Assembly (NCBI RefSeq): GCF_040802235.1
Contig: NC_133167.1
Location: 9,292,501 to 9,356,500 of the forward strand
DNA length: 64,000 nt
Reading direction: 5' to 3'
Origin: Manis javanica
Lineage: Eukaryota > Chordata > Mammalia > Pholidota > Manidae
The position numbers were made by a program, and so were the translations under genes. The notes below the pieces were generated by a model. It did not search any database. It was not told the origin of the DNA and saw only the letters and a program-made list of their open reading frames with translations. Below are positions 10,086-22,659 of this stretch, in pieces (position 1 is the first letter of the stretch; every line of letters starts with the position of its first letter).

Positions 10086-11611
10086 ACAATCTTTCTCACG
10101 CAAGTTGAAAAGTGGCCATTTGTTAGACCGTTCATTCTTTGTATTACCTTTCTCTCAGTGAAATGATCAAAATGATTGGAAGATAATTGAGATCAGGATT
10201 CAGAGGTAGGGAAATCATAATTTCCTTTCTGTTCAGGTGATGAGACTGGTGCTGGAACTGTAGTGACACAATGAGCCTGGCATGACCATCACGATTTCTG
10301 GAAAGCAGGTATTTACTTGCTCCATTTATTTTCTGCTGTATTGTTATAATTGAATTATTCATACTTCCAACTTTTCCCTGACTTGGTTTGGAAATGTAAT
10401 TTTTTTTTTTTGGCCATGCTGGAAGCTGATGGTCCCTTTGTATTCATCTTTCCTTACATACATGTTCAACCGACCAGATGTTCCGACATGAAAACATGCA
10501 CACACTGTATGTTTTTGAGTTGCAGTGACCTGTTCTGACCTGTACTGGGAGGAATATAGGTGCAATGGACTTCTGTTCAGCTTTGCTCTTTACATGGAGG
10601 GCTGGCCAACGCAGGGTCATACAGCTTTTCGTATGGGTCGCCTGACAGCCCAGCCGAGCAGTGTTGGCCAGATCCAGGGACAGTTCTGTCATTTTTCACT
10701 TCAGGCGGGTTGGCCCCCTCCCCTTCATCAGCCGGTGTAAACAGAATTTTTGTATTCAGCAGGCAGAGCTCCAACTGACTTCAGTGTGTCTCCTTGAGAT
10801 GAACTTGTAACCAGAAGAAAATTGGTTTAGTGGACAGTGAGGACCCTTGGCTTTGCACTAAATGATGTTTGGTGCGTGTCTTGAGGTGCGCTTCAATGTG
10901 GGCACAGCAATTCCCGAGGTGTGGCTGATGTCCCCTTGTATCCATCACAGGCAATTCTGAGCATAACTCTTTTAAAAAAAACTGGTTGTGAATGTGAACA
11001 GCTGCTGCACACGTAGGAGGTTGACAGAGTCAATTTGGCTTCCTGGGAAGAGTGTTACCATTGTTTTATGGAGAGGATTAGAGAAGCATGGCTAATCTAA
11101 TTGTCTCCCAGTAATAGAGCCACTTGACCACAGTCTCCTCTAATGGCATTCGTTCCTGCCTTTTCATATGGTGCCTTCTGGATAATCTAGAGGGGCTGGC
11201 TTACTGATGGTCCTGTGTGGTCTGAAAAGTGAGAAAGGTCCATTACTCTGCTGCCTGACACCAACCTGCCCTTGGTTACCATCCTAGAGCCTCGCAGGGT
11301 GCTGTAGATTGCCCTTATCCCCCAGAAGGTTTGCGGATTGGTAAGAACAGTGTGTTTTTCAAATTAAATCTCATAGCTATTTGGTACCCAAGGCTAAAAT
11401 TTCACTCCCTGTTATTTTTCAGATGCCAAATTATGTTGGGGTACCTGCAAATTAGCCTATCAGAGATTGTCAAAAGTCTTGTGTTTTCAGTATATTGGAA
11501 TTTAAAAATGACAACATTAGGGGCCACAAACTTGAATAGACATCCTCTTCTGTAATTAATTTACTATGGAAACCTAAAGTCATCTTGTAGGAAAAGGGAA
11601 AAAAAATTTAT
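10086..11611. other. no gene recognised
   Basis: Short frames overlap at 10350-10780 on both strands, but none has a recognisable domain or splice context. There is a T11 run at 10401-10411. The sequence is mostly unique-looking and I see no repeat I can name. Confidence 0.4.
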
Positions 11612-12008
11612 TTATTTAAGTCCAAAAGGAGGGTAGAAGGAGAAAGTCTTGTCTTTTAGCTTCTCCACAATGGCTGTCATTCTAAACCTGTGACCAGCCG
11701 GGTCCAGAACCTGTAAAGTGCAACTGTACTGGGAGAACTTTCTCAGCAGGAGGTAAACCTTGGTACTCTCTGCACTTAATCTTCTCTTGGAGGAAATCTG
11801 TACAAATGTGTTCACAAGTGGCATTGGAAACTTTTCTATCTTCTTGCAAATCTCAGACATTTGCAGTTGTGGAAGCTCTGACATGAAGGTTTAATTTGAA
11901 TTTCTTTCTTTTTCTTTACCCGAAATCTCTTAATTTTTATTTCTGAGCTCTCAAAGACTGTTGGAGTGCAGGCTCGATCCAGTGATCTAATCCATATATC
12001 CTTGGGAA
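11612..12008 (-). pseudogene. protein-like stretch of unknown identity, frameshifted
   Basis: Two consecutive minus-strand frames read like a protein. The upstream frame (about 12008-11885) encodes a polar segment ending in a basic cluster (IKRFRVKKKKEIQIKP). A one-base shift near 11885 moves to a frame starting SELPQLQMSEICKK and running 89 codons to a TAA at 11612. That part has an amphipathic helix-rich middle and ends FSFYPPFGLK. No A-tail follows, and a CCCAAG/G just inside the upstream end could be a splice acceptor, so a decayed last exon is as possible as a processed copy. I do not recognise the protein and see no known domain. Chance ORF remains possible. Confidence 0.35.
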
Positions 12009-12089
12009 CAGGTGTATTATTTTTTCAGGTAAAATAATAAAGCAACACCAACTGGGTGTTTCAAAGGACAGTAGAACAAAGTAACACCA

Positions 12090-12440
12090 ACAGAGTGTTA
12101 AATGTATTGTCTCACTGTTTTGGAGCTAGAAGTCCAAAATCATCATGCCGGCAGGTTGGTTGATCCTGAGGGCTGGGAGGGAAGAATTTGTTCCAGGCCT
12201 GTCTCCTGAGTTTGTGGATGGCTGTTTTCATGTTCTTCCCCATGTGTGTCTGTCTTCAATTTTCCTGTTTCTATAAGGGCACCAGTCGTATTGGATTAGG
12301 GTCCACCCTTAAGACCTCATCTTAACTCATTTACCTCTGTAAAGACCCTCTCTCCAAGTAAGGTCACCTTCTGACGTCCTAGGGGTTAGAGTCTTAACAC
12401 AGGAATGGAGTGGGGGCAATTCAGCTCATACCAGTGAGCA
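12090..12440 (-). repeat. MaLR (MLT1/MST-type) LTR, antisense
   Basis: In order it shows a TTTTGGAGCTAGAAGTCCAA block, TTTCTATAAGGGCACCAGTC, GGATTAGGGTCCACCC, then TAAAGACCCTCTCTCCAAGT. This is the usual antisense layout of a MaLR LTR. Confidence 0.8.
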
Positions 12441-14780
12441 TCATTCCTGGGCTTCTGACATAGGATCGGCCTGTGATACCCACCTCCCAGAAAGGCTGCC
12501 CTAAACCTCACATGTGTTTCCACTGGGGAGTGGCCGTTTGCTCATTCCTGACTCATGCTCCTCCTGACTGCTTCGGAAACTCAGAGCCAAGTGGGCTGGT
12601 GCTCCGTGAGCCCTGCTGTCCTTCTGTCCCCACCCCTCCTGTGCAGATACAGGAACATGCCCTGCAGGTTTGATTTCCCCGTGCTTCTCTCCTACTTCCT
12701 TCAGAACAACCCAGATGAAATAGGAACAATTTAACCTGCTGGTTAGAGCGGTGATCTTTTCCCTTCTCTGACACAGATGCTGTTTGCTGGAACCTTTCCT
12801 TTCCCTTACATGATTCCTTTGATTTGGAGTGTTGGCCCACTCCTGAGCCTGTAGAGAAGCCACATGAATTCAAGACTGGTCTCACCATAGTTTCTTCCTT
12901 GGCTCTAGAAGCAGAATGGAATTTGGGGCAACTGATCTAGCGCTGGATTCCTGGATCCAGAGCTACAACTTTGGTCTTGGTCCTTCCTAATGCTTCTGGG
13001 ATCATGGAGACCTTGGTCGCCTTGCCTTTTGAAAATAATTTTTGTTCCCTAATGTCTGAAAGGCCATACACGGCAAGGTACTCTTCCCTATAATGCATCT
13101 TTGCCTCAGCTATCCAGTCTTCAGAAAAGCTTGAGAAAAAGCCTGCATAAATTTATAAGTCAGGCTATAGCCTTATTCCTTGCAGAACCACCTTCCTAGT
13201 CAGCAGGTGCCTTGCTCTCTGGAGCCTTAGACTCTGGTGAAGTGTTTGAATTTGCTCAAAGCAGGCAAGGTCTGCAAGGCACTTGCTTTTGGCCTAATGT
13301 GCCTGCCAGTAACTCTATCAAGACTGCCACTTGCCTGTGAACAGAGCCACCACCACCCAGCTGCAGTGAACTGCATGGTGAGAATTTCAGGAGACTCACA
13401 AGTAAACGTTAGCCCACCCACCAGGTCTCCAGAACAGAAGCTCATTTGCAAACTTACGTTGCATCCAAGCTTATATGGCCCAATATAAGTCTCTCAAACT
13501 GCAAACTCTAAGCATCTGGCTCATATATTACCCACTGAAGTTCAAGGACCAAAGCCGCGTGCCGTGAGCTCGCCCACATCTCTCTAGGTGCTCATTTGAT
13601 CTACAGATTCCATCTTTCCTTTGTCAAAGCTTCTGGCTGCATAGAAAAGGTGGCGCTTAAGAAGGACCCAGTGAAGAGCACCCCTCTTTCTCACCTGCAT
13701 TCTGAACCAACTGGGAAATAAGGCAGATAGCAGATCAAAACACTGTCATGATTTCCAGTGAGGCTGGTTTTGGCAAATGTGGCACGTCTGGGGACAAATG
13801 AGCTTTGTCACATGGAACTCCAGAATTAGTCAGATCTAACCTCAGGAGGGCCGGACCATCATAGGTATCCCCACACAGGCAGCCTGTTGCATGGTGGAAC
13901 AGACCAGGAGCCACGTACAGCGGCAGGGCTCTCCGTGCCCAGGCCCTCTCTTGGCCTCATTGGTAAGACTCTTCCTCCCCAAGGGGGATGCCGCTCTCAT
14001 GGGCCCCTCTGCACAGAAGGACCCTTCAGCCATCGGGAAGAGGAGATCCCTGGCAGCCACCCCGTGCTCATCATGTGGCAACAGAGAAACAAATAAACAA
14101 AAGCAATCTTTTTGCCCTGCACTTCACACTGGCCATTTCCATTTCCCATTTGGTGATGTTTCGTTATTTTTAGGATCTCAGGGCTGTTGGTCTGGGTCTT
14201 GGATCTATAGAGCCCTTGTGTGACACCCCACTGGGGACAGTTATCCCTGGGAAATTCTACTACAAGTGCGTCCCCTATCAAATGAATCTCTGGTCAAAAT
14301 GCATCTGCAGGTGCAGTATGTGCTTTTCAACCTGGAGAGCATCTGCTGGGTGTGCAAGGCTATGCAGAGCCACAGTATAAATATGAATCTTCATTAGTGG
14401 GCAGTGATTTTTATTAGCCTGTATGGGGTAAAAATAACAACAGCAACAGCAAAAATCACATTCTCTTGACAGTAATAGAATACATTCCTATTTTGGAATA
14501 TTAGACATAACTTATGTGGATTTTTAAAAGTAAAATACAAAGCTTGAAAAGGCACTGACCCTGATGTTAGCTGCTCTGAGCAATTCTCCCAGTGCCTCCA
14601 GGGACACACAGTCACTTTCCACTGGTGTGGAAGTTCGGGGTGTGAGGGAATGTGTATCTTGGTGAACTTAGGAAAAGCACTAAAATGATAGAAAAAACAA
14701 GGACCCTTGAGTAAGATAAATTTTGTGGGCAAAGTCCATTTTCCAGCTAAGTGACATTTTGCAGATAACTTAAGTGAACT
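12441..14780. other. no gene recognised
   Basis: Overlapping frames of 65-140 codons occur on both strands (12.5-12.9, 13.2-13.5, 13.8-14.8 kb), each mirrored by another in the opposite strand, as expected for noncoding GC-moderate DNA. No domain, splice framing or repeat can be named. Confidence 0.4.
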
Positions 14781-14784
14781 CGGC

Positions 14785-14895
14785 TCAATTCTTTTCTTTG
14801 TAGATTGAGACACAATTAAAATTTCCTACCTCCTAAGGTTGATGTGAGGAATGGTTAAATCCATGTGAATCATTAATGCAGTGACTGGCACCCAT
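14785..14895 (+). repeat. MIR SINE, 3' part
   Basis: A TTGATGTGAGGAATGGTTAA block and a CAGTGACTGGCACCCAT block match the MIR 3' half. Confidence 0.6.
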
Positions 14896-16744
14896 CCTGC
14901 GGGCCACTCTTGAGATGGCACGACCTTGGTGGATTTGTTCATCCATTGATTTCTTCATCCTTTCAGCTGACCATTGGGCTCATTAACACACATCTATACA
15001 TCTTTTAGCATCTATTCAGTATATAAATAGTTTCAGGCAGCATAATAAACACTAATGCAATCCATTACCAATGTCAATAACACCCAAGTCCACAGCTGGA
15101 CTCCACTAAAAGCACTTGGATGCACAGAGGAGAAAAAAATAAATGTTCAATATGTCATTGATACTGGTATTGATTACAAACATTAATAGAAAAGAGAGAA
15201 TGTAAGAATATAGTATTTTCAGAAATAATAAGTATGTTTTGGAAAATTATTTTTGAAGTCATTGTATTTCATATAATAAAATATTTAATGTCACAATTAT
15301 TTTATATTTTAATATAAATATTTATTAAATATTTTAATATATGTCACAATTATTTTATATTTTAATATAAATATTTATTAAATATTTAAATATATGTCAC
15401 ATTTTATATTTATATGGTATATAATATACATTCATATTACATATTTAAGAAATATATAATATACTATATAAAAGTAATATATTTTATTATATGATTGCAT
15501 TTTATAAAGATATAATTATTTTAAGTGAGAACATAATAAAATATTTAATATAACAAAATTGATACACTATATTTATGAAATCACAAGCCCTTTACTTTTT
15601 AGTCTGAGCCCTTCACAGACTGAATACAAGTTACAGTCTTCAAATTCTAGAAGCATTAACATGAATTGGAGAATATATAAACCACTTTCATGATGGGATG
15701 ATGTCTACTGAGCCTCAGCACACAGTGTGGCCCCAGTGCTTGGAGACAAGACAAAGCCCAGGGAGGTGGGCCACCATCCCAGAAGCTACTGGGGTAGGTG
15801 GGCAGGTTTGCACAGCACAGTGTCAGAGGCGTTACAGCTATGAAAGGAGGTATGCCCTGAGCTCTCAGAAGCTGTTATTCAATGCCTTTACAATGAATCA
15901 TGAAACAGAATAATTAAGTGAGCAGAGACTCTGTGAACTGTCAATAACTCACACAGGAGGCAGAAGCGAGGGATCTGTGGGCACTGGTGGGGATGACACA
16001 TGGCCCTGTAAGATGATGGCTGGCACATGGTGTCCCTCCCCTGTGCATGCATATACCAGGTGGTACAGACACAGCTGAGGTTGCATTGTCTTATTCAGTA
16101 CACTGTTCTGTAGTTTGCTGTAAATTATTTTTACACTAAAATTTTTACACTAAACGATTCTGTAGGCTGCATCGTTTTACTCTAAGTAAGTTATTCTGCA
16201 GTTTGGTTCATTCACTTCAAACACAGAGTAGGCACTTTATAGTCTTAGGCAGCCTTAAAAAAAGTACCTGGCCCACTTGCTGAGATCTACACTTGAAGGG
16301 ACTTCTGACCTACCGTACAATGGTGTTATCTCAGTGAGAATCAGGAAACCCTATTAAGATCCCATTCCTTGTAAGAGCTTGGTTTCTGTGACCTCTCCTG
16401 GCATGCTGCTAAGTCACAGGGCTATTTAAGTGGAACTGTGTGGGCAGACGGCAGTAGGGAAACAGAAGCTAAGACAATAAACACTGAACAGAGGAATTAC
16501 ATGGGCTCTCCAGGGTGAGCTCCTTGCTTTAGCAGCTTGGAGGATTCACAGGGGGGCACTGAGGAACGTGGTGGGCATTCTTCTAGCACTGCTGCGGGTG
16601 ACTGAGATGTGGAAAGTGGACCAGAGGGTTTAGGGAGGAGTCACCTCATGGTGGTCCAGAGCAATGACTGACAGTATCAGCAGTATGAGCTGGTGTGGCC
16701 ACCGTACTGAGGCACGGCTGTGCTGCTGGGTGAATGGTCTTGGT
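14896..16744. other. AT-rich region, no gene recognised
   Basis: Very AT-rich between 15120 and 15600, with a minisatellite at 15291-15420. The remainder to 16744 is unassigned. A short tandem of TTTTTACACTAAA occurs at about 16130-16155. Confidence 0.4.
15291..15420. repeat. 53-bp AT-rich minisatellite
   Basis: Units start at TCACA.. positions 15291, 15344 and 15397, giving a constant 53-bp period and about 2.4 copies. Copies 1 and 2 differ at only a few bases, and copy 3 is truncated and more diverged. Confidence 0.85.
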
Positions 16745-16965
16745 CCTAAGAGCAGCGTTCACTGAGCCCTTGCCGTGCGCACTGTGCCTTATGCACCTTA
16801 GCTCATGGAGCTCTCACACCCACCCTTGGAGGTAGGTAGCCATCTGACAGCAATTTTTTTCAGAAAAGGAAAATGAGACAATCAAGTAATACAATAAAAA
16901 AAGACAGTCAGAATTTCAACCCAGATGTAGTGAACTCTGGGAAGCACATTCTAAGCCATTGCCCC
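16745..16965 (-). repeat. MIR SINE, antisense
   Basis: It shows the MIR antisense order: CACTGAGCCCTTGCCGTGCG, then a GGAGGTAGGTAGC block, a GAAAAGGAAAATGAGAC block and TTTCAACCCAGAT. Confidence 0.75.
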
Positions 16966-19815
16966 AAGCTCCTGCAGATACTATAGGAATGCATTTGTGA
17001 AATGTAGGTATAAAATAGTTGGAAAATTCTTGCCACAGTGCATTGACTTCTGACCTTCTGGAAAGGGGTCAGTAGTGTTTTGATGGCACTCAGGGAGGCA
17101 AATTTGCAAAGTGATGAAGAGCAAGAAGGAATCACTTACAATGACTAGTTGTGTGAGATCGTGCAGTTCTGTAAATCTCCGTGTTTCAGGCAGTTAGGGA
17201 GCTAATCATAGGATTTACTTCATATTCTATTTGATACTTTGAAGCTTAGGCCCCTGCTTGTTGCATCTACACCCTTCTCATATAACAATAGAAAAAAGAG
17301 TGAAAATGAGAGTGGCTTAAAGTAAAAGTTCTTTCTCCATAATTATTAGTATTTAAGACATATTTATTAAACTAATACATGTAATCCATATTTATTAGTT
17401 AAATTTTGATTCCATGTGTAGAAGTTCAAATCAAACTAGCTTAAGTAAAGTCAAAAAAGCCATGGGCTCCAGGAAGGCCCGAATCCCAAGGTCAAATAAG
17501 GCCACTAGTTTCTCTTTCTCCTGCTCTCCTTTGTTTTTCTTTTGGTTGACTTTATTCTCAGGTGGACTCTTTACACAGGATCCCAAATTAAAATGAGCAG
17601 ATCTTTCCCAGTGAATCTAACAAAAGTCCCAAAAAAGAACTGCCTGGGTCATGGGGCAATCCTGACAATGAGAGGGACTAATGATGGGATCATTGGTTTG
17701 ACAGCCCTACCACGGGGAGAAGGACAGTCCACAAATGAAAACATTCCAGGCAGACAAAGATTACCCTTGAGCCCTGTATTTGGTATTTCTGAAGGATAAG
17801 AGCCTTACACCACATAGTCATTATTTTCTATAATAGGAAATTCTATAATCTATAGAGGTTAGTATTGGACATGTGATAAATTGTGTAGGTTCAGATGTTT
17901 CAGACACATCACCAATTTGGGGGATATTTTGGGAAAGAACATCTCCTGCATGAGATACTTTATTCATTTCTTATCAGTCAAGAGCCAGCAAGCCTTTATC
18001 AAGTGATTCCCCTAACCTAAGAATTCTGTTCGCACACAGCACAAATCAAATCCTCGCACAGTCCGTACCATGATAATGGAAATCTCTCCTGACAAGCAGA
18101 GCCCTGGCCCCAGCTGCAAGCACACGTTTTTGGGTGATATTCAATGCCACAGCCTCAGAGCCACCCAAGGGTATGGATCATTCGTGTAACTGGTGTTTGG
18201 CCGGTAATCTCTGTGGGGCGGATCCTTAAGATGCTTTCTTTGTTTTTACTTCTGGTTTTTGTTCAGTGTCCTTCCCTTGGGTGACTTTGCTGTCCGTTTG
18301 ACTCTTTGGGAGTCAAAAAGGAAGGGAAATTTCTGATGAGTCTGTGTTGCCCCCACTGGCTTGTGAAGAGAGAGGAGTGTGAAGCCACAGGATGGATGAG
18401 GGACTTCCATAGGGCATGTCACTATCAGAGGAATTATAGCTACCTGGACGGACCTCCTTTCCCTACAGAAAATCATGTTGAATATATTCCAGACTTATAA
18501 GTAACGGCAGGCTTCAAGCTCTGCTTGGCTTCAAAGCTTATGCCAGGAGAGTCAAGTCTAGGTGGTAGGCTGGGCCTGACCAGGTTGTCTAAGAAAAGTG
18601 CGCTTCATCTCAGCTACAGGAGCCTTCAAAAGGTTTTGAAAAAGTGATAAAACAAGATTTGCAGTTGAGAAAGGACATTCTGGCAGTGAGTGAGGAATAA
18701 ATTGGGGGAAGGCAAGAACTTTTACTCTATCCAGGGTACAAGCCAGGGGTCTGAAAGTGTCAAATATAAAATGGTGCTATGCGTTCAAAGGTGGTAGAAG
18801 TTCAGAGCAAACTACCTATTTCAGTGGTGGACGGAGAGAGCTGGGGAGAGGTGGATGGAGGTCTGGATAGGAGACGGTGCTGTAGGATGTTAGGCAGGAT
18901 TCACAGTCAGCTGGCTGGATTGTCCTGCTGTTACCCTCTCCTTCCTTCTGCTGTGATCATGGCCCCAAGTCTGAGCAGATCTGTGTCCAGAAGGAACACA
19001 AAAGCTGGGGCCACTGCCCAGACTTACAGCTCTGCCCAGACTTACAGCTCCTTGGGGACGGTGTTGGTGTTTGTGTCTGGAAAGCATGCTTGTATTTGTG
19101 CTTGCACGTAGGTGTGTCTGGTCTGAGAATTTGCAATAAATGGGACCACAAGGCCATGTTGAGGCAGCCTTGCAGAGGAGGAGGGAGGAAGGCGTGTATT
19201 TTGCATTTTCACTGCAGAATTCCCCTGGTTATCCATCTACTAGTCCCAGGGCTCCCTATTTTGATGCATATTTTGAGAACATTCCTTTACTCATCTGGGT
19301 TAAAATAATAGCTTACATACCTACACACAAACACAATTTCAAACATCAATACAATGCCATAACTGTACTTTGAAGTAGGGTGATTGGAAATTAACTCACA
19401 GCATTATATATTTCAACATACAACTGCTTGGGAATGGCTATACTTTGGGATGAAAGAAAACCACTGCTACAGATTCATAAGCACTCCCTAGGGGCCTGGG
19501 GAGAGCCCTGGGGTCAATTCCCCTGTGTCACTTTAGAGACAGGATGACTGAATGGTGGAGGGGTTGAGTGACTTCTGAACAAGGCCACTCCTGGAGGCCA
19601 AGCAAGAGCTCAGGTCCCCAGATCAGCATTATGGCCTGTTGTCACCCCATTTCCCAGGAACTGACTCTGGTGTAGGACCCCAGAGCAAGCTTTGCCTGCA
19701 GTGAGTAATCTCCAGAGCTTCCACTGGGCTAGGGGAAGCGGCGCAAAGTGGGGGGCAAAGCAAAGCTTTAATCAGACATATCCCATGACCTTTGCGGTTC
19801 ATTTTGTATGCGTTT
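16966..19815. other. no gene recognised; LTR-like stretch inside
   Basis: At 17290-17800 the wording (CCCAAGGTCAAATAAGGCCA and following) resembles a dispersed mammalian LTR-type repeat that I cannot name. The 110-codon frame at 18779-19111 includes an 18-bp tandem duplication and shows no domain. The rest is unassigned. Confidence 0.35.
19016..19051. repeat. 18-bp tandem duplication
   Basis: The unit GCCCAGACTTACAGCTC(T/C) is repeated twice in direct succession. Confidence 0.9.
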
Positions 19816-19819
19816 GTTC

Positions 19820-20085
19820 ACTCATGATCCCCCTGGACTCTGAGGCCTGCCCCTGCTCTTGTGGAGTTTGTAGCCCAGTGTGGTGTATAGTAAGTCAGGC
19901 ATGGTGAGTGCAGTGAAGGAGATGAAGGGAGTATTTGTGATCGGATGATTAGGGAAGAGCTCTCTGTACAGGACACGTTCAGCTGAATCCTAACTGGTGT
20001 GATGGAACCAGTCAAGCTAAGATGGGCATTCCAGGCAGGGAGACCATCAAGTTGCAAAGCACAGAGGCAGGACGGAACCTGTCAA
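19820..20085 (+). repeat. ancient repeat family X (partial copy)
   Basis: It has a recurring order of blocks: 'CTTGTGGAGTTTGTAGCCCA', then AGGGAAGAGCTCTCTG, GGCATTCCAGGCAGGGAGA and GCAAAGCACAGAGGCAGGA. The same block order occurs at 34830, 41090-43695 and 60480. It is an old mammalian-wide interspersed repeat that I cannot name with certainty. Confidence 0.65.
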
Positions 20086-21230
20086 GGATAAACGCCAAAT
20101 GCTAGAGGAAAGGATGTGGGTGCCATTGTCTGGTTTTTCCTGCCGGCATCCCAGAACTGTCTCCCCACCACCTCCTCCAAGGTTGAATCTATGACCCAAT
20201 TTTGGCCTTTTACACCCTTTTCCTGAAGACTTCCAGCCCAGGTTGCTGAGGGTGGGGCCCATCCTTCCCAGAAATAATTGTCCAACTTTCTATTTCACTA
20301 AGTGAGTACCCCAAGACCATTCCGGTAACTTATTTTTGTGCTTAAGTTAGCCAGACCTGACTTCTGTTTTTTCGCAACTGAATCACCAAATAATTAACTG
20401 CCTGCTTTATTTATTTAACTCATCTTCCAAGAGATGTATATAGAAACTGATATTTAACTGCATCCATTATTAAATAGAAATGAGTAGCTGCATATTACAT
20501 GACTGTGGTTGATTCAGCCCAATAGATATTAGCAAAATCGTCACAGTCATCATCAAATAATAGTTGGAAAATAACAACAGCCAATTTCCGAGATTTGCTC
20601 CCACTTTACCATAATACAGATACTTTGTAAGTGCTGTTTTGTCAGCTGGCTCTATATCCAGTGGCAAGATTTTTTTTTAGAACTGGGTTATCTGTGCACT
20701 AGATCTGTGTGCTGAGAGAATACCAGCCAAAGAAGCAAAGGCAAATTGCATCAATTACGCATATAATAGGTTGAAGTTATCCCGGGAGACCTGTCGTGCT
20801 CCAGAGACAGTTTGCATTTAACTTAGCAAAACATAAATGTTAAGATACAACAAAATGTCAGACGCCTCTTCCTTGAGAGGTACCCAGAGGCCAAGAGCTC
20901 CTTGGCAATGCGTTCAGCAGCCAGGCATGCAGGTCATCTTTTTCCGTCCCTGGAGCTGCACAGAGGACTTTGAAAGAGAATCTCTAGATAAGCATAAACA
21001 GCTTTTTAAAAAGCAAATTTCTAAATCATTATTTAAAGTAACATTGTAAACTACCACATATGCTTTGGGAAATAATAACTTTTATACCCATAATTATTCC
21101 TTTAATTTTGTCTTCTTTTTAAGCTGTCCTAAGTTAAAGCCTCTTTCTTTTATATTTCCGGAGCTTTTGCAAAGAAAGCTTAGGCCTTCCCTTATCATTT
21201 TACTTTCTTAATTTCCTCCTGGATTGATGG
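20086..21230. other. repeat-poor island, possible regulatory DNA
   Basis: No repeat or ORF of note. From 20370 to 20830 the sequence is AT-rich with several TAATTA/ATTA-type and AATTGCATCAATTA motifs, a composition common in developmental enhancers. Function is inference only. Confidence 0.3.
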
Positions 21231-21234
21231 TTCT

Positions 21235-21645
21235 GTGAGAAATACTCTCAACTGGTCCAAACTCAATTAGTGGATGCGGAGACAAAAGAACAGCAGAATG
21301 AAGCTATAACGACAGTCTTGCAAGATGGGGTGTCTGGTGAGCAGGTGCACTAGGGAGTTACAACAGGCAGTTTATTCCTTAGCACGTGAGACCCTCCCCT
21401 GGTTCCTCATTGGCTGGCTACTATAGGGTTCACATTCTTTCCCAGACGTTGCCTAAGCAAGTTATATCCATATCAGGTTTTCTTTACATTTTATTGGCTA
21501 GTTCAAAACTCTTTCTGCATTTTTCTGAACTGACACACAGTCTGCTCTTTCTCAATCTCTCTCCCCCTCCCAGCCTGAGTGACTCCCTGGTACATATTCT
21601 GACTTGTAGGCTACTTGTCAATACCTTTTTATTTAAATGTTAATT
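21235..21645 (-). repeat. possible solo ERV LTR
   Basis: On the minus strand there is a CCAATGAGGAACCAGGGG block (CCAAT box), then GGAATAAACTGCCTG (AATAAA), then a tail ending near CTCACAGAACCA. This is the U3-R-U5 layout of a class I LTR. No clear TG...CA ends or target duplication were found. Confidence 0.45.
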
Positions 21646-21649
21646 CCTC

Positions 21650-22374
21650 TGGGAATAAATCACATTTAGTTTAATGCCATTCTGTCAGTTTCCAGGCTGA
21701 AAGTTGTCCTCTGGTATCCTACCATAAATAATAGAAAAAAGTGTGTGCAACCTTTAGAACACTTGATTGCTAGTTTCCTTTAATTTATGAATCTCTAGTA
21801 GCATAAACAGTTCACTTGCTGATTTTTAAAACTGGCTTCAATCTATCTCTGGAAATAAATGCATTTTTCCTGAAATATGTGTTATCCCATTATATATTAT
21901 TTTATGCCTTAACCAGCCAGTTTTCTTCTGTCTTTTGGCTAAGCTTTTTCCTTTAACTTTTTTCTGGTTTCTCTTCATTTCTTTTTCATCATCATTTACT
22001 AGTAAAAGTAAAAGAAGAAAAATCTCCTTTCCTGGCCAGTAAGGCAAACGGAGCTGGCTGTTGCGAAGGTACGTCGCCTGACAGCACGAGGTCCTTGTGG
22101 CGGCAGAGAGGCCAAGGGCAACACTGCTTGTGTCAGTGAGTTCCGTGAAGATAGTTTGGATCGTGTAGTCCCGAGCCATTCAAAGCATTTCCTTGTATTT
22201 TAATGTACTTAGTCTCCAGAAAAATGAACTAGGTATTTTATATTCACTGCAGAGTGTTTAGGCTACTGTTTCGGAAATGTCACTTCTGGCCAAGGTCTCT
22301 CAATTGAGCGATGGGGGATTCCGGTCTAGGACTCAGGGCTCCCAAATTATATTTGGAGCTCCTCTGGGTAAGAA
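21650..22374. other. no gene recognised
   Basis: The 113-codon minus frame at 21838-22179 has no recognisable domain. I see no named repeat. Confidence 0.35.
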
Positions 22375-22545
22375 TGGGGGCTTTGGACGACATTAGACAG
22401 AACTGCGTTCGAATCATGGCTTTACCACTTTCCTGAGGATTATGATGTCACTGAAGTTAGACATGATGTCATTGAAATACACATAGCATGTGCTTTTAAA
22501 ATCATGGTTATTATTACTATCAGTACCATTGTTATAGCTATGATA
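22375..22545 (+). repeat. MIR SINE
   Basis: The GAACTGCGTTCGAATCATGG block, with an intact B-box-like GTTCGAATC, is followed by the degraded MIR 3' part. Confidence 0.65.
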
Positions 22546-22659
22546 ATGCTTCCCATACTTGGAATTACGCAATGCTTTTGTTTAGCAATAGGAGTGCAAC
22601 CTAAGTTGGATTGTTTCCTTACTCCTGAGGAAGTGGAAATATCATTAAAGATAGTCTGG

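Noticed and set aside
12473-12888. Overlapping frames on both strands
   Set aside because: Mirror each other, no conserved motif, no splice context.
18779-19111. 110-codon plus-strand frame with an in-frame 18-bp duplication
   Set aside because: The duplication keeps the frame only because 18 is divisible by three; no domain and antisense frames are equally long.
22375-22545. tRNA-like B box (GTTCGAATC)
   Set aside because: Part of a MIR SINE; no cloverleaf or A box in the right place.
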